41,146 nucleotides of DNA from an uncultured Parabacteroides sp. (GTDB lineage Bacteria > Bacteroidota > Bacteroidia > Bacteroidales > Tannerellaceae). Under the pieces are notes generated by a model. It saw nothing but the letters and a program-made list of their open reading frames with translations, was not told where the DNA came from and made no database searches. The DNA is taken from assembly GCA_946055095.1 (NCBI GenBank), contig CAMGEM010000004.1:1-41146 (forward strand). The letters are read 5' to 3'. Positions within the stretch are counted from its first letter, which is position 1. Each line of letters opens with the position of its first letter. The position numbers were made by a program, and so were the translations under genes. Shown in pieces: positions 22,542 through 33,251 of the stretch.

Positions 22542-22919
22542 ATGGTAAGACAATGTTTTATTTTATTCGGCTGCCTCGCTTTTGGTGAACTCATAGTCAG
22601 AGTAACGGGTGTGAAATTGCCTGCAAGCATCATTGGTATGCTCACTCTCACGCTTTTATTGAAACTGAAAATCGTTAAACTGGAATGGGTGCGTGGTCTG
22701 ACAGATTTTCTCATAGCCAATCTCGGGTTCTTCTTCGTACCGCCTGGAGTGGCACTCATGCTCTATTTTGACGTAATAAAGATGGAAATCCTGCCCATAG
22801 CTTTGGCTACGCTTTTGAGCACCATCATTGTGCTACTCGTCACAGGCCACACACATCAAGTGGTGAGCAAAGGAGAAAACAAGGTGCTTGAGAAAATACA
22901 TTCGAAGAAACAGGAATAA
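22542..22919 (+). CDS. lrgA: CidA/LrgA family protein
   Basis: About 125 aa with 4 TM segments, FGELIVRVTGVKLPASIIGMLTLTLLLKLKIVKLEWV and FFVPPGVALM; followed by an LrgB homologue. Confidence 0.88.
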   Translation: MVRQCFILFGCLAFGELIVRVTGVKLPASIIGMLTLTLLLKLKIVKLEWVRGLTDFLIANLGFFFVPPGVALMLYFDVIKMEILPIALATLLSTIIVLLVTGHTHQVVSKGENKVLEKIHSKKQE

Positions 22920-22958
22920 CAGATATAGGAAATTCAAAATCAGCAAACATACGACAAT

Positions 22959-23660
22959 ATGAAAACAATCCTATGCAACGAATATTTCATGCTCGCTTTC
23001 ACGTTCGGCGTGTTCTATGCCGCTAAGATCATACAGCGTCGTCTGGGTTGGGTACTTTTCAATCCCATACTTGTGGCAATAGCAGTCATCATCGTCTTTC
23101 TTCTCTCGATGGATATTCCCTATGACACCTATCATGAGAGTGCCAAGATGATCGATTTTTGGTTGAAGCCAGCGGTTGTAGCCCTTGGTGTACCGCTCTA
23201 TCTTCAGCTCTCCTCCATTAAGCGTCAGTTTTTGCCCATATTGGCATCGCAAATGGTGGGTTGCATCGCCGGCATCGTGAGTGTGGTGATCATAGCCAAG
23301 GTGCTGGGAGCCTCTGATACAGTGTTAATGTCGCTTGCAAGCAAATCCGTAACCACTCCGATCGCTATGGAAGTGACGCAGGTGTTGGGTGGAATCCCTT
23401 CGCTTACAGCAGCTATCGTAGTGATAACGGGACTTATCGGAGCAATCATTGGATTCAAGACGCTCTCCGTGGGGCATGTCAGCAATCCTATGGCGCTCGG
23501 TCTATCTATGGGGGCTGCTTCTCATGCCATCGGTACCTCTGCGGCCATGGATCGGGACCAGTTTGTTGGGGCATACGCCAGTCTCGGACTTACACTCAAC
23601 GGTATCCTCACGGCTTTGCTTACCCCTACGGTTATAGACTTGATCCAACACATCCCGTAG
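22959..23660 (+). CDS. lrgB: LrgB family protein
   Basis: LRGB signature regions: LKPAVVALGVPLYLQLSSIKRQFLPIL, SLASKSVTTPIAMEVTQVLGGIPSLTAAIVVITGLIGAI, GLSMGAASHAIGTSAAMD. Confidence 0.93.
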   Translation: MKTILCNEYFMLAFTFGVFYAAKIIQRRLGWVLFNPILVAIAVIIVFLLSMDIPYDTYHESAKMIDFWLKPAVVALGVPLYLQLSSIKRQFLPILASQMVGCIAGIVSVVIIAKVLGASDTVLMSLASKSVTTPIAMEVTQVLGGIPSLTAAIVVITGLIGAIIGFKTLSVGHVSNPMALGLSMGAASHAIGTSAAMDRDQFVGAYASLGLTLNGILTALLTPTVIDLIQHIP

Positions 23661-23670
23661 CGATAAATTT

Positions 23671-23802
23671 CATTGCCCGTAGTTTTGAAAAACATTGCCC
23701 ATCGTTTTAGAAAACGTTGCCCGTGGTTTTGAAAAATCATGGGCAATGTTTTTTCAGCCGTTGCCCATCGTTTTTTGAGCCTATGGGCAATGTTTTCCTC
23801 GC
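23671..23802. repeat. Array of six TTGCCC-centred units with about 22-nt period; units 4 and 6 inverted (GGGCAA); may also act as bidirectional terminator
   Basis: Units start near 23671, 23693, 23715, 23737, 23759 and 23781: cattgcccgtagttttgaaaaa / cattgcccatcgttttagaaaa / cgttgcccgtggttttgaaaaa / tcatgggcaatgttttttcagc / cgttgcccatcgttttttgagc / ctatgggcaatgttttcctcgc. Confidence 0.85.
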
Positions 23803-23843
23803 ATCAGTTGTATCGATCTTTAAGCTGACAAGATTAGCTGCCT

Positions 23844-24800
23844 TCAATCCAGCATCAGGCTGAGGAAAGCCGCTCGTTGCGGATAATCCAAAACGAGTTG
23901 GGTGAGGAGCTGGGGCGGCATCGCTCGCAGCTCCTCCATAGTGGTGGAACCGGGATGATGACGCAGCCAAGCTCGGCAAAGCACATCGGGATCTACCAAA
24001 TGTGCCATGGCGAAAGGATGCCGCTCGGCAGCGGTTGTGGCTGGGGATTTGATGAGCACCCGCTTCGCTTGAAAATGGCGTAGCAGCAGTTGCGCAAAGT
24101 GGTGTGCTGTGGCTTCATCTTCCGTCAGCCACTCCTTGATCAGTAATTCGTGGGTCTCCGCCTCGAAAAGCACGAAGGCCATTCCTAAGATTTGTTTCGC
24201 TGTGTCTCGCAACGTGAAGAGACCACCGCCCGATTGCCAAAAGTCGATGAGATTTACCTTTAAATCAGCAGCTGTGTGGAGGAGGCAGATGGGGCGTTCC
24301 CGCAGTTTCCGATCCAAATAGGTATGCAGTGCCGGAAGATCCGCATCGGGAAGTCGCTCCGCTTGCAGCAAAAGATCGGTGGGGCTGTCTGCCCTTTCCG
24401 CCAGTTCATAGCTTTTCCATGCGTAATCGAAGGCGGTCGTATAACCCATGCGGGCATAGTAGTCAAACAGCCAAGGCTCAGCAGGAATCAACGTGGCGAG
24501 GGCGAGACCTCTGCGTTTCAGTTCCACTTCCGCTTGTGCCATGAGCTGCTTCATGTAGCCCTTGCCCCGCTCTTCTGGTAGCGTGGAGACCCCACAGATA
24601 TAACCTACCGGAATCATCTCGCCATAATAACAGAGGGTGTAGGGGAGGATTTGCAGGGCGGAGACGACACGCCCTTCCCGCTCCCATGTCAATGTATATT
24701 CGTCTCGATAGACCTGCTCGAAGAAGAGCTGGATGAAAGGCTCCGGATCTCCGAAGCAGGTGCGCCAGAGGTCGATGACCTGTTCTTTCCGGCTGTTCAT
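23844..24800 (-). CDS. GNAT family N-acetyltransferase
   Basis: YICGVSTLPEERGKGYMKQLMAQAEVELKRRGLALATLIPAEPWLFDYYARMGY (acetyl-CoA binding motif). Confidence 0.9.
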   Translation of the reverse strand: MNSRKEQVIDLWRTCFGDPEPFIQLFFEQVYRDEYTLTWEREGRVVSALQILPYTLCYYGEMIPVGYICGVSTLPEERGKGYMKQLMAQAEVELKRRGLALATLIPAEPWLFDYYARMGYTTAFDYAWKSYELAERADSPTDLLLQAERLPDADLPALHTYLDRKLRERPICLLHTAADLKVNLIDFWQSGGGLFTLRDTAKQILGMAFVLFEAETHELLIKEWLTEDEATAHHFAQLLLRHFQAKRVLIKSPATTAAERHPFAMAHLVDPDVLCRAWLRHHPGSTTMEELRAMPPQLLTQLVLDYPQRAAFLSLMLD

Positions 24801-25738
24801 GACTCCGGCGTTAATTCGGGCAGCTTCTTGATGGCTGCGCTTTTTTCCAACAAGATAGCAGGCTGATAGGAGAGTTTGGCTTGCCGTAAACCAGGGATGC
24901 CCAGATCCTCCTCTCGATTGACGTAGATGTATTGTTCGGGGAGGTGAGCGGCAAACTCCTGGTTGATCACCGTGTAGGCCCCCTCATAGCTCACGTCTGC
25001 CTTTTCTACGTGCACACCGAAGGTGTCATGGTTGATCGGTGCGCCAAACGAGAAGGCGATGATCTTTCCTTCCACCCGGATTGCTCCACCGGTCAAGTCC
25101 AGCTCCTCGGCGTGATGCAGGGCGTAGGTCAGGGAGCGACGCTCATCGCTCAACTCCTCCTCCTCTTCCGCGCTTTCGTTGTTGGCCTTGAACCATTGAC
25201 GTTCCAGCTCTAAGCATTGCGGTACGATCTCCGGCGTGATGGGGAGGTATTCGTAGGTGTACCGTTTCTTGAAATTATTGATGTGGTTGCGCTTGGGTTG
25301 GTACTTCTTGCCCTTGAGCGTAGCCAAATCCTCCCGCAGGTAGATATAGTCGAAATAATCCCGTTCGGGGATATAGAAGAATCCATCGGGATGGGTCGCT
25401 TCGAGCAACGCACGGTTTTCCGGCGTGATGCCCAGCATGCAGAGCGGATGGCCATTGGCAAGCGAATCCTCTTCTAACCAACGAATAGCCTCTGCCAGAT
25501 CAGCAGCTGTCTTGCCCGGCAAACCTATGGGCATCATATAGGCAAAACGACTTTTGTCTTCGATGAGGAAACGAATCAATAGAAAACCATCTACCACCGC
25601 ATAGCAGCTATCGTAGAGGAATCGCCAACTACACATATTGGCGAAGGAGAAATCGCAATTCTTATAATCGCTGGGGAGTGTGAAAGCGGTGATGGCCGCT
25701 TTGTCTGCCAACGTAATTGGCTTAAACGAAATTTGCAT
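24797..25738 (-). CDS. DUF2156 / phosphatidylglycerol lysyltransferase-domain protein (GNAT fold)
   Basis: FKPITLADKAAITAFTLPSDYKNCDFSFANMCSWRFLYDSCYAVVDGFLLIRF, KGKKYQPKRNHINNFKKRYTYEYLPITPE. 4-nt overlap with the downstream GNAT gene. Confidence 0.88.
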   Translation of the reverse strand: MQISFKPITLADKAAITAFTLPSDYKNCDFSFANMCSWRFLYDSCYAVVDGFLLIRFLIEDKSRFAYMMPIGLPGKTAADLAEAIRWLEEDSLANGHPLCMLGITPENRALLEATHPDGFFYIPERDYFDYIYLREDLATLKGKKYQPKRNHINNFKKRYTYEYLPITPEIVPQCLELERQWFKANNESAEEEEELSDERRSLTYALHHAEELDLTGGAIRVEGKIIAFSFGAPINHDTFGVHVEKADVSYEGAYTVINQEFAAHLPEQYIYVNREEDLGIPGLRQAKLSYQPAILLEKSAAIKKLPELTPES

Positions 25739-25770
25739 ACAAATTGTAATCCTTATGTTTTTTCGAGGGG

Positions 25771-25778
25771 CAAAGATA
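25771..25778 (-). promoter_or_regulatory. Candidate -7 box TATCTTTG for the DUF2156-GNAT operon
   Basis: CAAAGATA on + strand, 33 nt upstream of the minus-strand start at 25738. Confidence 0.4.
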
Positions 25779-25805
25779 ATAGGAATTTACATACATTCCC
25801 GCGCC

Positions 25806-25855
25806 TTGTGCAGGGATAGCGGCGAAAGAAAATGCCTTCGCCTATCCTTGCACAA
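25806..25855 (-). terminator. Imperfect inverted repeat overlapping the end of atpG, candidate operon terminator
   Basis: TTGTGCAGGGATAGCGGCGAAAG ... CTTCGCCTATCCTTGCACAA, arms about 20 nt with a few mismatches; the right arm contains the atpG stop. Confidence 0.55.
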
Positions 25856-26678
25856 TATCCAACAGTTCATTGGTAATGGCTTGCTGGCGACTCTTGTTGT
25901 ATTGATGCGTCAATGTCTGCAACAGTTCGTTGGCATTGTCGCTGGCGATCTGCATAGCGATCATGCGGGCGGCATGTTCAGCGGTAGAGGCATCAAGCAG
26001 TGCCGCATAGAGAGAGAACTTGAGCCATTGGGGTAAGAGTAGCGTAAGCAACTCCTCGGCAGAGGGCTCTAAGAGTGTTTGCCCCGTGGTTTCCGCTGCG
26101 GGAGGCAGCGTGAGGGGCAGGAAAGTCTGCTCCATCAGTGGCTGCGAAGCGCTGTTCTTGAAATGGTGGTAGAGCAATTCCACCCGATCCACTTTTCCCT
26201 CCAGGAAGTGGGCAATGAGTTGCTCTGCAAAAGAGGCCGCCTCCTCGTAAGTGGGAGCGGTGCTTATCGTTGCGCTCTCGGTGGCATAGCCTGCCTTTTG
26301 CCATTCATTGACGAGTTTTCGGCCGATCGGGAAGAGCCGCACCTCGACACCTTGTTGTTGATAAGCCTCGATTCGAGCGGCCACTCGTTTCCATACGTTG
26401 GCATTGAAGCTACCGCATAGACCGGTGTCGGAGGCGCAAGCCACAATCGCTACACATTTGACAGGGCGCTCTTCTGTGAGTGGCGACGCGCTGTTTGTTG
26501 TCGCAGCTATCAAGGCACGCAACAACTCCGATAGCTGCTGGGCGTAAGCCACCGTATGCCCTGTGTGGCTTTGTGCCTGATGCAGCTTGGCCGAAGCGAT
26601 CTGCTTCATGGCCGAGGTGATTTTCTGGGTGCTCTGGATCGACACGATCCGATTCTTTATCTCTTTGAGCGAAGACAT
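25842..26678 (-). CDS. atpG: F1Fo ATP synthase subunit gamma
   Basis: MSSLKEIKNRIVSIQSTQKITSAMKQIASAKLHQAQ, SDTGLCGSFNANVWK, DNANELLQTLTHQYNKSRQQAITNELLDIVQG. Confidence 0.97.
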   Translation of the reverse strand: MSSLKEIKNRIVSIQSTQKITSAMKQIASAKLHQAQSHTGHTVAYAQQLSELLRALIAATTNSASPLTEERPVKCVAIVACASDTGLCGSFNANVWKRVAARIEAYQQQGVEVRLFPIGRKLVNEWQKAGYATESATISTAPTYEEAASFAEQLIAHFLEGKVDRVELLYHHFKNSASQPLMEQTFLPLTLPPAAETTGQTLLEPSAEELLTLLLPQWLKFSLYAALLDASTAEHAARMIAMQIASDNANELLQTLTHQYNKSRQQAITNELLDIVQG

Positions 26679-26681
26679 ACC

Positions 26682-26714
26682 AATTTTGAATTTTGAATGA
26701 TGACTTTTTAATTC

Positions 26715-26736
<22 letters not shown>
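26682..26736 (-). repeat. Heptanucleotide repeats spanning the 3' end of atpA and the atpA-atpG spacer
   Basis: AATTTTG AATTTTG AATGATG (26682-26702) and TAATTCC TAACTCC TAACATC TAATTCC (26709-26736) on + strand. Confidence 0.7.
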
Positions 26737-28307
<1,571 letters not shown>

Positions 28308-28352
28308 ACTTTCTTCATTTAAATCTGTTCACATTGTTCCTTTTGCGACTGG

Positions 28353-28910
28353 TTAGGCGTGCAAGGGGTTGAGCCACTGTTCCCGGATCTCGGCTAACTG
28401 GCGAGCGAAGCTGGCATCGATGCGTTTCCCCTCCATGCGCAGGCGAAAACCACCAATCAGTTCCGGGTTTTCCTGCTCATGCAGCTCGATCTGATTGCCG
28501 CTTGTCGCTGTCAACTGTTCGATAAGCCGTCGTCGGGTAGCGGCGTTAAGCGGCGTGGCACTCTCCATCTCTACGTGCATGAGTCGCTGTGCCTTTCGAT
28601 AGCGCATCAGGTAGCTCTGCACCATGAAGGGGAGGAGGGCTTCCCGATGATGGGCGATCACTACCTCCATGAAACGGCGATAAAGGTCGCCTACTTGCTC
28701 TCCTCCAGCGATGAGCAAGAGGTGTAGCTTCTGTTTTGTCGAGAGCACGGGATTGCTTAAAGCCATCTGTAAGGCCGGCTCTTGGCGGAGCTGTATCGCC
28801 AACCGTTGAAAGTGGTGATAGAGCTCCTTTTCGCAGCCCTCCTCTTGCGCTTGGGCGAAGAGTGCCTTGGCATAACGTGCTGATAGAATACCCATATCCA
28901 TAACCGTCAA
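28353..28910 (-). CDS. atpH: F1Fo ATP synthase subunit delta
   Basis: LSARYAKALFAQAQEEG, ENPELIGGFRLRMEGKRIDASFARQLAEIREQW; position between atpF and atpA. Confidence 0.95.
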   Translation of the reverse strand: MTVMDMGILSARYAKALFAQAQEEGCEKELYHHFQRLAIQLRQEPALQMALSNPVLSTKQKLHLLLIAGGEQVGDLYRRFMEVVIAHHREALLPFMVQSYLMRYRKAQRLMHVEMESATPLNAATRRRLIEQLTATSGNQIELHEQENPELIGGFRLRMEGKRIDASFARQLAEIREQWLNPLHA

Positions 28911-29407
28911 GATTTAGAAATTGTCGCCTCATCCAATAGGCGATTGATCGCCTCCTCTTGTGCGGTGCCTCGTCCCAAGTTTTGTCGCATGATCTTCTCC
29001 GCGATGGAGAGGGAGAGATCGGCCAGTTCGCCACGCATCTCCCGGATGGCTTGTGCCTTCTCCTCTCGGATGCGTCGGGTAGCCTCCTCGATCAGCTTCT
29101 GCCCTTCGTGAGTAGCCTCTTGGCGAGCCGCTTCGAGGATGCGCTCCTTCTCGGCGTATGCCTCCCGAAGGATGACGTTTTGTTGGGCTTTGGCCTCCTC
29201 AAGCCTTTGGGCGCACTCCGCTTGGATATGGGCTAATTGTGCCTCGGCTTGGCGAGCCGACTCGATGGAATGGTCAATATAGGCCTTCCGCTCCTCGATG
29301 GCTTTCACGATGACCGGAAAGCCAAACTTGGAGAGGATCACCAAGACGATGCCAAAGGATAGCAACATCCAGAAAAGCAACCCGCTGTCTGGTGTTAATA
29401 ACGACAT
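28907..29407 (-). CDS. atpF: F1Fo ATP synthase subunit b
   Basis: N-terminal TM segment followed by a long charged helix (RKAYIDHSIESARQAEAQLAHIQAECAQRLEEAKAQ). Confidence 0.95.
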   Translation of the reverse strand: MSLLTPDSGLLFWMLLSFGIVLVILSKFGFPVIVKAIEERKAYIDHSIESARQAEAQLAHIQAECAQRLEEAKAQQNVILREAYAEKERILEAARQEATHEGQKLIEEATRRIREEKAQAIREMRGELADLSLSIAEKIMRQNLGRGTAQEEAINRLLDEATISKS

Positions 29408-29423
29408 AGTAGCTCCTCTTTAG

Positions 29424-29687
<264 letters not shown>

Positions 29688-29723
29688 TTAAATGATTAAA
29701 CTTTTTCCTTTATACAAATTCCT

Positions 29724-30761
29724 TTATTCCTCCTTGGCCATACCGATAAAGTTGGCGGAGAGGATGGTGAATATATAGGCTTGCAAACAAGCTACCAAGA
29801 TCTCCAAACCGTTCATGAAGACACAGAAGAACACCGAGACGACCGTCATGCCCGTGTGAATCAAGACGCCTTGTGCCGCTGTGATAAAGATCAAGCAGGT
29901 AAGTGCCAAGATGATGGTATGTCCCGCCATGATGTTGGCGAAGAGACGGATCATCAAGGCGATCGGCTTGGTGAAAATGCCGAAGAACTCCACGAAAGGC
30001 ATGATGGGAAGCGGTACTTTCAAATAGATCGGCGTATGGGGCCAGAAAATCTCCTTCCAATAATGCTTCGTGGCGAATGCGTTCGTCGCGATGAACGTGC
30101 CGATCGCTAACACGGCGGTGATCGCGATGTTGCCGGTCAGGTTCGCTCCACCCGGAAAGATCGGGAGGATGCCAAGCAGGTTGTTGAGCAGGATGAAGAA
30201 GAACACCGTCAACAGGTAGGCAGAGAAGCTGTGGTAATGCTTGCCTACGGATGGCTTGATCACCTCCTCTTGGATGTAGCTGATCAGCACCTCCATCACG
30301 CCGACAAAACCTTTCGGCACTTCCATCGGGTGTCGTTTGTACCAATGCGCGATGCCTAAAACCAGGCTAACCAACAGGCCGCAGCTGATAAACAGGGCGC
30401 AGACATTCTTGGTGATCGAGAGATCCAAGGGGCGTATCTCTGCCCCTGTCACATCCTGTGCAACCACCTTCCCGGCATACTCGCCCGTTTGTGCGATGTG
30501 ATAGCCTTCGTAGGTGTTCCCATGCGCCAGTCGCTCAGCGGAAAAGAGGCTCCATTCGCCTGCCTCGTTGCGCACGATGATAGGCAGTGGAATGCTGATC
30601 TCCCTCCCTTGCCACTCGGTGATGTGCCAGGAGTAGGCATCTTGAATGTGCGTGAAGACAATCTCCTGCACATCCACCTCGTGCTGTGCCTGTGTCGGGA
30701 AGGCGCATAGCCAACAAAGGGCCAAGAGCCATCCCATCCATTTATAACCTCTTCGCTTCAT
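29724..30761 (-). CDS. atpB: F1Fo ATP synthase subunit a
   Basis: Signal-like N-terminus plus FILLNNLLGILPIFPGGANLTGNIAIT, PIALMIRLFANIMAGHTIILAL, LEILVACLQAYIFTILSANFIGMA. Confidence 0.96.
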   Translation of the reverse strand: MKRRGYKWMGWLLALCWLCAFPTQAQHEVDVQEIVFTHIQDAYSWHITEWQGREISIPLPIIVRNEAGEWSLFSAERLAHGNTYEGYHIAQTGEYAGKVVAQDVTGAEIRPLDLSITKNVCALFISCGLLVSLVLGIAHWYKRHPMEVPKGFVGVMEVLISYIQEEVIKPSVGKHYHSFSAYLLTVFFFILLNNLLGILPIFPGGANLTGNIAITAVLAIGTFIATNAFATKHYWKEIFWPHTPIYLKVPLPIMPFVEFFGIFTKPIALMIRLFANIMAGHTIILALTCLIFITAAQGVLIHTGMTVVSVFFCVFMNGLEILVACLQAYIFTILSANFIGMAKEE

Positions 30762-31179
30762 GCTGTTTCTCCTTTTCTTCTCGTTCTCGTTTCATTCGTT
30801 TCTTCTCATACAGATAGAGCATGTAGGTCTCCATGCTGAGATAGATGAAATAGAAGAGCATCAATGTGAATCCAAAAGATCGCAAATGCTCACGGACAAA
30901 TGCGGCGTAGAGCCAGAGGAAGATCAGCGCAAGCGTGAACTTACAGAGGCGCACCAACATGTAGGTAGTGATTGTCACGTCACCCTTCTGGTGTCTCACC
31001 TGGTCAAGAAAGAAGAGCATAGCCAAAGCGGTCAACCAATAGAAGAGTGGAATCGTGGGATACCACGTGAAATAGTGGTTGGGCCAGATCGTGTAGAGCA
31101 GGCCGCCCAACGTGATGCCGATCACCGCATTGACAAAGGTGATCAATCCCAGCAATCTCATTCTTAATCTTCTGCTCAT
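30742..31179 (-). CDS. Small membrane protein within ATP synthase operon (AtpI-position protein)
   Basis: About 145 aa, several hydrophobic segments (LLGLITFVNAVIGITLGGLLYTIWP), located between atpC and atpB, 20-nt overlap with atpB. Confidence 0.7.
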   Translation of the reverse strand: MSRRLRMRLLGLITFVNAVIGITLGGLLYTIWPNHYFTWYPTIPLFYWLTALAMLFFLDQVRHQKGDVTITTYMLVRLCKFTLALIFLWLYAAFVREHLRSFGFTLMLFYFIYLSMETYMLYLYEKKRMKREREEKEKQHEAKRL

Positions 31180-31221
31180 AATTGATTCTTTTGCTGATTA
31201 TACATGATATAATAGGTCTAT

Positions 31222-33050
<1,829 letters not shown>

Positions 33051-33251
33051 TTATCAAGAAAATACGTTTAGACCAATTTGCCCGTTCAATGTGCCAATCG
33101 AGTGTAGTGTCGGTTGTGATTGTAGGAAAATAGGACGTTTTGCGACCGTTTTCAGCAGTCAAAATACCCTGTAACAGACAAGTCATAGCGTTGAAACAGG
33201 TTTGTAACATCCGTTTCGTTCATTCGCGGTATAAATTAAAAGGTTCAATTT

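Noticed and set aside
23671-23802. CRISPR array interpretation of the 22-nt repeats
   Set aside because: Units abut one another with no unique spacers, orientation alternates, repeat identity is low, and there are no cas genes nearby.
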